A DNA stretch of 64,000 nucleotides from Stutzerimonas azotifigens (lineage in GTDB: Bacteria; Pseudomonadota; Gammaproteobacteria; Pseudomonadales; Pseudomonadaceae): positions 1 through 64,000 of the forward strand of contig NZ_JAAMRF010000003.1 of NCBI RefSeq assembly GCF_013522725.1, read 5' to 3'. Shown here in pieces: positions 1 through 8,948 of this stretch. Position 1 is the stretch's first letter; each line of letters begins with the position of its first letter. A program made the position numbers and the translations under genes. The notes beneath the pieces are model-generated. The model saw nothing but the letters and a program-made list of their open reading frames with translations, was not told where the DNA came from and ran no database searches.

Positions 1-94
1 ACCACCTGATCCCATCCCGAACTCAGTAGTGAAACGACGCATCGCCGATGGTAGTGTGGGGTTTCCCCATGTGAGAGTAGGTCATCGTCAAGCT
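1..94 (+). rRNA. rrf: 5S ribosomal RNA, 3' part
   Basis: The first 94 bases match the 3' four fifths of a Pseudomonas 5S rRNA: the conserved CCCGAACTCAG segment, the CGCCGATGGTAGTGTGGGG helix, and the closing GTCATCGTCAAGC that pairs with the missing 5' end. The gene enters from outside the window, so the rest of the rRNA operon lies upstream on the plus strand. A strong intrinsic terminator follows within 10 bases. The exact 3' end is uncertain by a base or two. Confidence 0.95.
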
Positions 95-100
95 TCTATC

Positions 101-138
101 CCAAACCCCCAATCCGAGCAATCGGGTTGGGGGTTTGT
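101..138 (+). terminator. Intrinsic terminator of the rRNA operon
   Basis: An AAACCCCCAA arm pairs with TTGGGGGTTT. Inside it a second stem, CCGA/TCGG, closes on a GCAA loop. The hairpin is followed by TGTCTTTGT. It lies just past the 5S gene and is the expected end of the rRNA operon. Confidence 0.85.
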
Positions 139-156
139 CTTTGTGCGCGATAATCT

Positions 157-851
<695 letters not shown>

Positions 852-3800
852 ATGGCGCGCCGGCTGGCATTGTTGTCGGCCGTCTCCTTGCTGGCGGGCG
901 GCGGCTATGTGGCCTGGCAGGAGATCGACAGCTCTCGCTGGCAGGCTCACTGGATCAGTCGCTACGCGGCCAATCTGGACTATAGCGTCGAGCCCGGCCC
1001 CAGCCCATCGGTGCAGTTTCCCGATAGCGGCCCGTTCGATCGCCGCCTGGGTTATGCCGACATGCCGGCGTTTCTCGAGCGCCTGGTTCAGCGCAATTTC
1101 CGCATCGAGGCGCAGGCGCGCTTCTCGCCGGCGCTGGAAGACTATGCCAACCGCGGTTTCTTCGTGCCTTATCCGGAGAAATCCCAGGCGGGCCTCACCA
1201 TCGACGATTGTCGCGGCGAGCCGCTCTATGCCAACAGCTACCCGCACGAGTACTACGACAGCTTCGAGAGCATCCCGCCGCTGATTGCCCGGAGCTTGCT
1301 CTTCATAGAGGACCGCAGCCTGCTGGCCGCCGACCGCCCGATGGCGAACCCGGCGGTCGACTGGCCGCGCTTCGCCAAGGCGGCGATCAGCCAAGCGCAG
1401 AAGCAGCTCGGCCTTTCCGGCCAGTCCGCCGGTGGCAGTACTCTGGCGACCCAGGTCGAGAAGTACCGCCATTCGCCCGAAGGACGCACAGGCAGCGGTG
1501 AGGAAAAGCTGCGCCAGATGGTCTCGGCCAGCGTTCGCGCCTACCGTGACGGTCCGCAGACCCTCGTCACCCGGCAGCGTATCGTGCGCGACTACCTCAA
1601 CAGCGTGCCCCTGTCGGCAGCACCGGGACATGGCGAGGTGCATGGCATCGCCGATGGCTTGCGGCTGTGGTACGGCGCCGACTTTGCCGAGGTCAACCGC
1701 CTGCTCGACCCGCGACGCAATGCCGGTACCGATCTCGAAGCCCAGGGCCTGGCGCTGCGCCAGGTGCTTTCGCTGCTGATTGCGCAGCGCCGGCCATCCT
1801 ATTACCTGGGCAAGGGACGCCAGGACATGGTCGATCTCACCGACAGCCACATTCGCCTGCTGGCCCGTGGTGGCATCATCGACACGGCGCTGCGCGATGC
1901 GGCATTGGCCCAGCATGCCGCATTCCGCGACTTGCGCCGCGAGCCTGCGCTGCGCCCGGTCGAGGCCACCAAAGGCATCAGCGTGGCGCGGATGCGGGTG
2001 GCCGGGCTGCTTGGCCTGCCGCTGTACGACCTCGACCGCATCGATCTGGCTGCCACCACCACCCTCCAAGGCGACCTGCAGGAGCAGATCAGCGACTACC
2101 TCGGCCACCTGGCCGACCCGGCGTTCGCCAAGGAAATGGGGCTGCTCGGCGAACGCATGCTGTCGCCGGAAAAGACTGGCGACGTGCGCTACAGCTTCAC
2201 GCTCTTCGAGCGAGCCGGCGAAGGGTTCCGGGTTCGGGTGCAGACCGACAGCACCAACCAGCCGTTCGACATCAACGAAGGCAGCAAACTGGAGCTGGGA
2301 TCGACTGCCAAGCTGCGCGTACTGACGACCTACCTTGAAATCATCGCCGAACTGCATGGACGCTATGCCGGCATGACGGCGGGCGAGCTGCGCCACGTCG
2401 AAGTGGAAGATCCGCTCAGCCGCTGGGCGATCGGCTACCTGAGTGCGACGAGCGACCGCAACCTGCCAGCGATGCTCGACGCAGCGCTCGAACGACGCTA
2501 TTCGGCAAGCCCCGCCGAGCGCTTCTTCACCGGCGCCGGTGTGCACCGCTTCGGCAACTTCCGCCGCGAGGATGATGGTCGCCTGCCGACCCTGCGCGAG
2601 TCGCTGCAGGAGTCGATCAACCTGCCGTTCGTGCGCCTGATGCGCGACCTGGTCGCCTACAGCACCTACGCGATGATCAACCGTGCCGAGTTGCTTAAGG
2701 ATGACAACAACCCCGCGCGCCTCGAATACCTGACGCGCTTTGCCGACCGCGAAGGCTCGGTGTTTCTCCAGCGCTTCTGGCAGAAGTATCGCGGCAAGAG
2801 CGGCGATGAGCGCATCGAGGCCTTTCTCAACGGCATGCGCGCCACGCCGGTGCGGCTGGCGGCGGTCCATCGCTACCTCATGCCGGACGCCGACCGCTCG
2901 GCCTTCGAACGCTTCCTGCGCGCTCGGCTGCCGGATGCCGAACTGACCGACAAGCAGCTCGACGGCCTCTACAGCCGCTACGCACCCGGCGCCTACAGCT
3001 TGCCGGACCAAGGCTACATCGCCCGTGTGCACCCACTGGACCTGTGGCTGCTGGGCTATCTGATCAACCATCCGGACGCCACGCTCGGCGAGATCGTCGG
3101 CGCCAGTCGCGAACAGCGCCAGGAGGTCTACGGCTGGCTGTTCCGCAGCCGCCACAAGAGCGCGCGCGACAGCCGCATTCGGATCATGCTCGAGGTGGAA
3201 GCCTTCACCGACATCCACCGGCGCTGGCAGCGCGTCGGCTACCCGTTCGACCATCTGGTGCCGTCGCTGGCCACTGCGCTCGGCAGCTCCGGCGATCGCC
3301 CGGCGGCGCTGGCCGAGCTGATGGGGATCATCCTCAACGATGGGGTGCGGCTGCCAAGCGTGCGCATCGACAGCCTGCAGTTCGCCGTGAACACCCCCTA
3401 CGAAACACGCCTGGGGATTGCATCCGGCGCCGGCGAGCGGGTGATGCCGAGCGAGGTCGCCGTGGCGCTGCGCGAAGCGCTGGCCAGCGTCGTGGAGGGC
3501 GGTACCGCACGGCGGCTCAACGGTACGTTCGTGCTCGACGATGGCAGCGCTCTGAAGGTCGGTGGCAAGACCGGTACCGGTGACAACCGTATCCAGAGCG
3601 TGGGTGCGGGCGGGCGACTGATCAGCTCGCTGGCAATGAACCGCACGGCGACCTTCGTCTTCTACCTCGGGCCCAACCATTTCGGCACCCTGACCGCCTA
3701 TGTGCCGGGCCGGGCGGCGGACAGCTTCCGCTTCACCTCGGCGCTGCCGGTGCAGGCCCTCAAGGGCATGGCGCCGATTCTCAAGCCCTACCTGCAAAGC

Positions 3801-3857
3801 GGCGCGACAACCCTGTGCCAGCCAGCTGCGGTAACCACGGCCCAGCTCGTACCCTAG
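852..3857 (+). CDS. Class A penicillin-binding protein-like transglycosylase/transpeptidase
   Basis: A predicted bifunctional peptidoglycan synthase of 1001 residues, anchored by an N-terminal membrane segment (residues 4-24) after a short basic MARR start. A GT51 glycosyltransferase domain shows EDRSLL near residue 153 and GGSTLATQ near 194, the counterparts of EDRRF and GGSTxxQQ. A penicillin-binding domain shows SxxK (STAK) near 484, SIN near 588 and KTGTG near 906. It is longer than PBP1a/1b because of a large insert between GT51 and the SxxK motif and another before KTG. The ATG at 852 is preferred because it opens directly onto the signal anchor; an in-frame ATG at 753 would add 33 unlikely residues. 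No partner gene is adjacent. All three penicilloyl-serine motifs are present, so activity is plausible, but this is a divergent family and its physiological role is not known to me. Confidence 0.75.
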   Translation: MARRLALLSAVSLLAGGGYVAWQEIDSSRWQAHWISRYAANLDYSVEPGPSPSVQFPDSGPFDRRLGYADMPAFLERLVQRNFRIEAQARFSPALEDYANRGFFVPYPEKSQAGLTIDDCRGEPLYANSYPHEYYDSFESIPPLIARSLLFIEDRSLLAADRPMANPAVDWPRFAKAAISQAQKQLGLSGQSAGGSTLATQVEKYRHSPEGRTGSGEEKLRQMVSASVRAYRDGPQTLVTRQRIVRDYLNSVPLSAAPGHGEVHGIADGLRLWYGADFAEVNRLLDPRRNAGTDLEAQGLALRQVLSLLIAQRRPSYYLGKGRQDMVDLTDSHIRLLARGGIIDTALRDAALAQHAAFRDLRREPALRPVEATKGISVARMRVAGLLGLPLYDLDRIDLAATTTLQGDLQEQISDYLGHLADPAFAKEMGLLGERMLSPEKTGDVRYSFTLFERAGEGFRVRVQTDSTNQPFDINEGSKLELGSTAKLRVLTTYLEIIAELHGRYAGMTAGELRHVEVEDPLSRWAIGYLSATSDRNLPAMLDAALERRYSASPAERFFTGAGVHRFGNFRREDDGRLPTLRESLQESINLPFVRLMRDLVAYSTYAMINRAELLKDDNNPARLEYLTRFADREGSVFLQRFWQKYRGKSGDERIEAFLNGMRATPVRLAAVHRYLMPDADRSAFERFLRARLPDAELTDKQLDGLYSRYAPGAYSLPDQGYIARVHPLDLWLLGYLINHPDATLGEIVGASREQRQEVYGWLFRSRHKSARDSRIRIMLEVEAFTDIHRRWQRVGYPFDHLVPSLATALGSSGDRPAALAELMGIILNDGVRLPSVRIDSLQFAVNTPYETRLGIASGAGERVMPSEVAVALREALASVVEGGTARRLNGTFVLDDGSALKVGGKTGTGDNRIQSVGAGGRLISSLAMNRTATFVFYLGPNHFGTLTAYVPGRAADSFRFTSALPVQALKGMAPILKPYLQSGATTLCQPAAVTTAQLVP

Positions 3858-4134
3858 CGGTCGAGCTGGCTTCTCTGTCGATCGGCACGGCCAACGACTA
3901 GGCGCTCCCGGTTATTTCGCTCGGTCAGGGGATGCTCGATCAGGCCGATGCGGCGATTCTGCTGGGCTTGTCCCGCCGCGGCCGCTTCGAGATTGGGGAG
4001 CAGAATTCCTGGGCGGCGACTACAGCGGCTTCACCCACCGGCTGAGGAGGCCAGCGACCAGCAAGGTCGTCGCGGTTGATGCGCAAGGGCGACAGGCAGG
4101 CATAATCGCAAGCTTCGCCACCTGAGCGCGCGCC

Positions 4135-5052
4135 ATGCAGATCGATGAAGAACTGACGCTGAAGAAATTGCAGGTGTTCCTGGCTTTCATGCGCAGCGGC
4201 AACCTCGGCAAGGCCGCTGCCGATCTCAACACCAGCAACGTCAGCGTGCACCGGGCCATCCATTCGCTGGAGGCGGCGCTGCGCTGCCCTTTGTTCAAGC
4301 ACGAAGGGCGAAATCTGATCCCGCTGGAAAGCGCCTACGTGCTCGAGGAGCGGGCGCAGAAACTGGTGCAGGACGTGGTCGAGACGGTGCGCCAGACGCG
4401 CGAAGCCGCCGGTTTCTCGGCCGAGCGCTTCAAGCTCGGCGCGCTCTATTCGCTTACCGTCAAGACCGTTCCGCAGCTGATCATGGGGCTCAAGCTGCGC
4501 CGCAGCGAACTCAACATCGATCTGATTCTGGGCTCGAACGTCGACCTGTTCTACAAGCTCAAGAGCATGGAGCTGGACGCGATCCTGGTGTCGCTCAACG
4601 ACAGCGTCAGCGATGCCGATTGCGCCCAGGTGCCGTTGTTCTCCGACGACATCTTTCTCGCTGCGCCGGCCGACTCACCGGTCGCCCGGCAGGCGGAAAT
4701 CGATCTGAGCGAACTGCGCGACGCCACCTTCCTCACCCTGACCCAGGGGTTCGCGACCCACCAGGACGGCAACCGGGTGTTCCGCCAGGCCGGCTTCGAG
4801 CCGCAGGTGGCCATGCAGGTCAACGACATCTTCACCCTGTTGAGCATGGTCAATTCCGGGGTCGGCTATGCATTGCTGCCGGGGCGGGTGGGGATGGTCT
4901 ACGAGTCCGGCGTCCGGCTGATCCCGCTGCGTGCCGATTATCGCCTGCAGCAGCACATCGGTGTGGTCTTCCTCAAGGCCAAGGAGCGCGACCCGAATCT
5001 GCTCGCGCTCCTCGCCGAATGCCGCATGTACAGCCTGAAACATCCGGGCTGA
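4135..5052 (+). CDS. mdcR: LysR-type regulator of malonate utilisation, MdcR
   Basis: A LysR-family activator of 305 residues. The N-terminal helix-turn-helix is at about residues 18-65 (GNLGKAAADLN...VHRAIHSLE) and a periplasmic-binding-like effector domain follows from about 90. It faces the end of the mdc operon tail to tail, 76 bases from mdcM, the arrangement seen at the Pseudomonas mdc locus. The family activates mdc transcription in response to malonate or malonyl-CoA. A likely target is the dyad-rich region upstream of mdcA at 12683-12737. Function is assigned from family resemblance plus position. Confidence 0.9.
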   Translation: MQIDEELTLKKLQVFLAFMRSGNLGKAAADLNTSNVSVHRAIHSLEAALRCPLFKHEGRNLIPLESAYVLEERAQKLVQDVVETVRQTREAAGFSAERFKLGALYSLTVKTVPQLIMGLKLRRSELNIDLILGSNVDLFYKLKSMELDAILVSLNDSVSDADCAQVPLFSDDIFLAAPADSPVARQAEIDLSELRDATFLTLTQGFATHQDGNRVFRQAGFEPQVAMQVNDIFTLLSMVNSGVGYALLPGRVGMVYESGVRLIPLRADYRLQQHIGVVFLKAKERDPNLLALLAECRMYSLKHPG

Positions 5053-5062
5053 AGCGGCGTAA

Positions 5063-5089
5063 GGTGGAAAACGGCGAAGCCTTTCCACC
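5063..5089. terminator. Shared hairpin between convergent mdcR and mdcM
   Basis: GGTGGAAA and TTTCCACC form an 8-bp stem around an 11-base loop, midway between the convergent stop codons of mdcR and mdcM. There is no T tract on either side, so it could equally be an RNA-stabilising hairpin or a Rho-assisted end. Confidence 0.45.
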
Positions 5090-5128
5090 GCCACGGCTGT
5101 GCCCAGACGTCACCGTACCGATCCACCT

Positions 5129-5893
5129 TCAGCCCAGTATCCCGCGCATGATGAAGAACAGCAGCGACGGCCCGAGCAGGCAGCCCAGCGCGGTATAAAA
5201 CGCCGCGGTGAGGCAGCCGTAGGGCACCAGCTTCGGATCGGTGGCGGCCAGTCCGCCGGCAACGCCGCTGGAGGTGCCGATCAAGCCGCCGAAGATCACC
5301 GCCGAGCGGGGATTGTTCAGGCCGATGTAGGGCGCCACGAAGGGCGTCGCGACCATCACCAGGATCGCCTTGACCAGCCCGGCGGCGATCGACAGGGCCA
5401 TGACGTCGGAACTCGCACCGAGCGCTGCGCCGGTGATCGGCCCGACGATATAGGTCACCGCACCGGCGCCGATGGTGGTCAGGCTGACCGAATCGGTATA
5501 GCCGAAGGCCATGGCCACCGCGACGCCGGCAATGAAGGACGTGAAGACGCCGATGAATAGCGCCAGTATGCCGACGTAGCCCGCCCGCTTGAGCTCCTCG
5601 ACGCTGACCCCGAAAGCGGTGGCGACGATGGCGAAATCGCGCAGCATCGCCCCGCCCAGTAGACCGATGCCGGAGAACATCGCGATGTCCACCAGGCCCT
5701 TCTGCCCGCCGGTGAGCGCGCCGCCGATATAGGAAAGCACCAGGCCGAGCAGAATGGCGATGGCCGAGCCATGCAGGCGGCCCCGTGTGAACCGCCTGGA
5801 CAGCCAGTAGGAGAACCACATGGCGGCGCCGATCACGGCGAACCCGCTGATCAGGCCGTAACCGGAAATGACCTTCATGAGTGAGTCGTACAT
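5129..5893 (-). CDS. mdcM: Malonate transporter subunit MdcM (MadM)
   Basis: The larger subunit of the two-component Na+-type malonate importer of the inner membrane (MadLM family), 254 residues and almost entirely hydrophobic with several glycine-rich segments (GGALTGGQKGL, YIVGPITGAALGASSDVMAL). It is the last gene of the mdc operon. The ATG at 5893 lies two bases past the mdcL stop; an upstream TTG codon would add two residues and is less likely. Its position after mdcL and before the convergent mdcR supports the assignment. Confidence 0.92.
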   Translation of the reverse strand: MYDSLMKVISGYGLISGFAVIGAAMWFSYWLSRRFTRGRLHGSAIAILLGLVLSYIGGALTGGQKGLVDIAMFSGIGLLGGAMLRDFAIVATAFGVSVEELKRAGYVGILALFIGVFTSFIAGVAVAMAFGYTDSVSLTTIGAGAVTYIVGPITGAALGASSDVMALSIAAGLVKAILVMVATPFVAPYIGLNNPRSAVIFGGLIGTSSGVAGGLAATDPKLVPYGCLTAAFYTALGCLLGPSLLFFIMRGILG

Positions 5894-5895
5894 GA

Positions 5896-6303
5896 TCAAA
5901 CCCTCGGGCCGGTGGTCAGGGGCTTTTCGTCGACGCCGGCTTCAGGCTTTTTTTGCCCGATCCGGCTGAGCACCGGGACCAGAGCGAAGGACGCGGCGAC
6001 CGCGGCGACGCCCGCAAGAATCGCCATCGGCCCGCCGGCAAGGGCGCCGTAGACGTTCTGCTGCGCGGCCATGGCGACCACGATGGGGATGTAAACCGCA
6101 CTCCAGAACTGGATGCCCTGCTCGGACGTGCCGTCGAACAGGCCGCGCTTTTTCAGGTAGCTGCCGAGTAGGATGAGGATGACCATGGCGATGCCGACGC
6201 CGCCAACGTTGGCCGGCACGCCGATGAGCTTGCCGAGCATCTCGCCGGCGAAGATGCCTGCTAGGGTACACAGGGCCAGAAAGGCCACACCGAAGATAAT
6301 CAT
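5896..6303 (-). CDS. mdcL: Malonate transporter subunit MdcL (MadL)
   Basis: The small subunit of the MadLM malonate transporter, 135 residues with about four membrane helices and a hydrophilic C-terminal tail. It precedes mdcM almost without spacing. A gap of about 160 bases separates it from mdcH. The start has an AGAGG ribosome site followed directly by ACAACAACA and the ATG, which places an Hfq/Crc-type A-rich motif between ribosome site and start codon. Import of malonate is therefore a likely point of catabolite repression. Confidence 0.92.
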   Translation of the reverse strand: MIIFGVAFLALCTLAGIFAGEMLGKLIGVPANVGGVGIAMVILILLGSYLKKRGLFDGTSEQGIQFWSAVYIPIVVAMAAQQNVYGALAGGPMAILAGVAAVAASFALVPVLSRIGQKKPEAGVDEKPLTTGPRV

Positions 6304-6310
6304 TGTTGTT
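6303..6310 (-). promoter_or_regulatory. Hfq/Crc motif AACAACAA at the mdcL start
   Basis: AACAACAA fits AAnAAnAA and lies between the AGAGG ribosome site and the mdcL ATG. Binding of Hfq-Crc here would block ribosome entry. Confidence 0.65.
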
Positions 6311-6384
6311 GTCCTCTTGTGCGCGGCCTGGCGGCGGTTCGCTGGAGCAACCCGCTTTACCGGCGACGCGTGGTGTCGAAGTGA

Positions 6385-6395
6385 TTGTTGTTATT
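6385..6395 (-). promoter_or_regulatory. Second Hfq/Crc motif upstream of mdcL
   Basis: AATAACAACAA on the minus strand, about 80 bases upstream of the mdcL start and inside the mdcH-mdcL gap. It fits AAnAAnAA in two registers and may act together with the motif at the start codon. Confidence 0.5.
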
Positions 6396-6461
6396 CATCG
6401 ATCAATCGGCGGCCTGGCGCACCTTGCTGGCGCGTCCGCCGCGTCCCGAGAACGCTGCGAT

Positions 6462-7397
6462 CTATGGCGTCTGGCTAACCTCCTGGCGCAACAAGGCGTC
6501 CATCGTGTCCAGCCGGGCGCCATCGAAGGCGACCAGCGTACCCTGTTCGAAAACGCGTCGTGCCAGGCCGGTGAGGACCGTGCCGGGCGGCAGTTCGATA
6601 TGCAGACGCACGCCGCGTTCGTAAGCGGTGCGCAGGGTGCCGTGCCAGTCGACGACGCGGCACATGTTGAAGGCGAGGTCGTCGCGCAAGCGCTCGGGAT
6701 CGGCGATCGGCCGGGCCGTTGTGCTGCTCAGATAGCGCAGGCGCGGCGCGCGGAGCTCGATGTCGGCGAAGGCTTCGGCGAGTGCAGTGGCCGGCGCTTC
6801 GAGCAGCGCACTGTGGGACGGCACGCTGACCGCCAGCCTTTTCGCCGCCGACGCGCCCAAGGTTCTGGCGCGCTGCGCGACCTGCGCCATGGCGTCGTCC
6901 GCCCCGGCGATGACGATCTGGTTGTCGGCGTTGATGTTGGCCAGATGGACCGGCGATCGCTCGTCATGCACGTCGGCCAGCAGGCGCTCCACGCTGCCGA
7001 GATCAAGGCCGATGAGGGCGGTCATGCCGTAGCCCCGGGGGTAGGCGTTCTGCATCAGTTCGCCCCGCAGCGCGACCAGCCGAACCGCGTCTCGATAGTC
7101 CAGCGAGTCGGCAATCACGGCCGCTGCGTAGGCGCCGATGGACAGCCCCGCCACGTAGCCCGGCGTCTGCCCGCCGCTCATCAGCAGACGGGCACCGGCC
7201 ACGCCGGCGATCAGCAGGCAGAGCTGCACGGCGCGGGTCGACGTCAGGGCGTCTTCGCTATCCAGCGCCAGGGCGTCTTCGCCAAGCGCTTCACCGGCCT
7301 GTTCGAGGCATGCCAGGACCTGCGCTTTCTGCGGAAGGCGATGGAGCATACCGGGCTTCTGAGCGCCCTGGCCGGGAAAGGCGAACAGGCTGCTCAT
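6462..7397 (-). CDS. mdcH: Malonate decarboxylase epsilon subunit, malonyl-CoA:ACP transacylase MdcH
   Basis: An FabD-like acyltransferase of 311 residues. It loads malonyl groups onto the special acyl carrier protein MdcC to start the decarboxylase cycle. FPGQGAQKPGM at residues 5-15 and the nucleophile motif GLSIG near residue 90 are typical of malonyl transacylases. The start at 7397 overlaps the mdcG stop by four bases (ATGA), so the two are translationally coupled. A longer upstream reading does not resemble the family and is rejected. Confidence 0.93.
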   Translation of the reverse strand: MSSLFAFPGQGAQKPGMLHRLPQKAQVLACLEQAGEALGEDALALDSEDALTSTRAVQLCLLIAGVAGARLLMSGGQTPGYVAGLSIGAYAAAVIADSLDYRDAVRLVALRGELMQNAYPRGYGMTALIGLDLGSVERLLADVHDERSPVHLANINADNQIVIAGADDAMAQVAQRARTLGASAAKRLAVSVPSHSALLEAPATALAEAFADIELRAPRLRYLSSTTARPIADPERLRDDLAFNMCRVVDWHGTLRTAYERGVRLHIELPPGTVLTGLARRVFEQGTLVAFDGARLDTMDALLRQEVSQTP

Positions 7398-8014
7398 GCG
7401 GCCCGCTCCGCCTGGTCCCAGGGATCGTCGATCAGCCGAGCGCCCGTGGCGCACTTGAGCAGGACATGGGCCGAATCGCCGGCCCACTCGCGCAGGGCGA
7501 TGGCGCCGGAGGGCGTCTCCAGCTGCAGGTCGACCCGGCACGGAGCCCTGTCCAGCAGCTGTTGAAGCTCGCGCGCCTCGTCGCGTGAAAATACCGTTGG
7601 TGTGCGCAGCAGCAGGTCGAGGTCGCTTTCGGCGCTGACGACCGCGATGCCACTGCCGAGCTGATACCCCACCGAGCCGGTGACGCCCCAGGCCAGGCCC
7701 AGGCTGTCGAGCAATGGATGCAACCGGTGCAGTGCGAGCAGAGCGGGGAGGCGGCTGTCCGGAAGGCGGGCGATCAGTTGCTCGGGGCTGACGCGTGAAA
7801 CCACCGATTCGCGTCGCATCCGCGCGGCGAAGCGTTGCTCACGCGTCGCGCCCCGCAGGCCAATGGCGATCTGGTCGTCGGCTACCACCGCGCGGCGCAC
7901 CACGACCGGTTGGCCGGCGGCGAGCACCTGCCGTGCCCAGGCTGGCGCATCAGCGGGCAGCTGTACCGGCGTCATGCCCCAGAGCAGGTCGTGGGGGCGT
8001 GGAATGTCGTGCAT
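7394..8014 (-). CDS. mdcG: Phosphoribosyl-dephospho-CoA transferase MdcG
   Basis: Attaches the 2'-(5''-triphosphoribosyl)-3'-dephospho-CoA prosthetic group, made by MdcB, to the acyl carrier subunit MdcC. The protein has 206 residues, and the nucleotidyltransferase acidic motif ESDLDLLL lies in its second half. It has a good GGAGG ribosome site, but unlike the rest of the operon it is separated from the preceding gene (mdcE) by 148 bases, which contain a degenerate REP sequence and an Hfq/Crc motif. mdcH follows with an ATGA overlap. Confidence 0.9.
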   Translation of the reverse strand: MHDIPRPHDLLWGMTPVQLPADAPAWARQVLAAGQPVVVRRAVVADDQIAIGLRGATREQRFAARMRRESVVSRVSPEQLIARLPDSRLPALLALHRLHPLLDSLGLAWGVTGSVGYQLGSGIAVVSAESDLDLLLRTPTVFSRDEARELQQLLDRAPCRVDLQLETPSGAIALREWAGDSAHVLLKCATGARLIDDPWDQAERAA

Positions 8015-8033
8015 CTACAGCCTCCGTTTTTGA

Positions 8034-8041
8034 TTGTTATT
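8034..8041 (-). promoter_or_regulatory. Hfq/Crc motif upstream of mdcG
   Basis: AATAACAA lies about 9 bases upstream of the GGAGG ribosome site of mdcG, within ACAATAACAATCAAAAACGGAG. It matches AAnAAnAA and sits in the only sizeable gap of the mdcABCDEGH block. Confidence 0.55.
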
Positions 8042-8092
8042 GTCGAGCTGGTCGTCAAACGTCAGGGGTTTCTGTGTTCGGCCTTTGCGGTG

Positions 8093-8118
8093 CGTCCTTC
8101 GCGTCAAGACCGCTCCTC
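8093..8118 (+). repeat. Degenerate REP element in the mdcE-mdcG gap
   Basis: TTCGCGTCAAGACCGCTCCT differs by one deleted base from the TTCGCGGTCAAGACC arm found as inverted pairs at 52918-52997 and 62514-62569. It is single and probably a decayed REP. It explains most of the unusual spacing inside the mdc operon. Confidence 0.55.
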
Positions 8119-8162
8119 GAATCGCTCCCATACTCGACCGAAGGGATGCGGGCGAAGCAGAC

Positions 8163-8948
8163 TTACCACTGCGCCCGCAGCATCTCCCGGACCTTCGATG
8201 AAGCAGCCCGATTCGGCGCGCCAAGGCGGCCCTGCAGGTCGGTGCTGGCGCCAATATCCTCAGCCGCCTGCTGCAGGCAGTCGCGCACCCGCGCCAGATC
8301 GTCAGCCGAGGGCTGCTCGATGTTCTGCACCGAGAGGGTTTCCCAGAGCAGCCCGAGGGTCGCGTAGTTGTCGATGTCGTAAGCCATCGGAGGCACCGAC
8401 TCGGCCAGCGCTTCCAGTTCCTCGACGCTGCGCAGGGTGATGCGTGCCGCCGCGGCCTTGCCCATGGCGTGCACCATCACTCCTGGGTCGCGCAGGGCGA
8501 TGATCCGCTGGGCTTGATAACCGTGGGCGAGGAAGGCGCCGGACATGGCCTTGCCCACCAGCAAGGCGATTACCGGATGCCCAGCCAGACGGGCGCGGGC
8601 ATAGCCATCCACCGCGCCGGCCAGTGCCTGATGAATCCCCAAAGCTTCTTCGCGGCGGCCGTAGGCCTGGCTTGGCACGTCGACCACGGCGACCACGACG
8701 CGCTTGTCCGCCTTGTCGCGGTCCGCTTCGATCACCTCATCCAGCGCCTGGCCCAGGGCCCAGCCTTCGAGCAGTCCGACCTCGCCATTGCGGGCGCGCG
8801 GGAACGGATTCCCGGCATCCGGCACCACGGCAATGTAGCGTGCGGCGCGCTTGCCGAGCGAGCCATCGACGACCTTCACCGAGGCCGGATAGCCCGTCAG
8901 GGCCTGGCCACCGGCCAGGGCTTGCAACCAATTCAGTCCACGGCTCAT
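8163..8948 (-). CDS. mdcE: Malonate decarboxylase gamma subunit MdcE
   Basis: One half of the carboxyltransferase-like decarboxylase component. With MdcD it removes CO2 from malonyl-S-ACP to regenerate acetyl-S-ACP. The 261 residues show the crotonase-like core with RNGEVGLLEGWALGQALDE and the glycine-rich LLVGKAMSGAFLAHG segment. The start overlaps the mdcD stop by ATGA, indicating coupled, equimolar translation. Length and order match the family. Confidence 0.93.
   Translation of the reverse strand: MSRGLNWLQALAGGQALTGYPASVKVVDGSLGKRAARYIAVVPDAGNPFPRARNGEVGLLEGWALGQALDEVIEADRDKADKRVVVAVVDVPSQAYGRREEALGIHQALAGAVDGYARARLAGHPVIALLVGKAMSGAFLAHGYQAQRIIALRDPGVMVHAMGKAAAARITLRSVEELEALAESVPPMAYDIDNYATLGLLWETLSVQNIEQPSADDLARVRDCLQQAAEDIGASTDLQGRLGAPNRAASSKVREMLRAQW

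Noticed and set aside
8015..8254. A 79-codon frame covering the end of mdcE and the mdcE-mdcG gap
   Set aside because: It overlaps mdcE out of frame and reads through the REP remnant.
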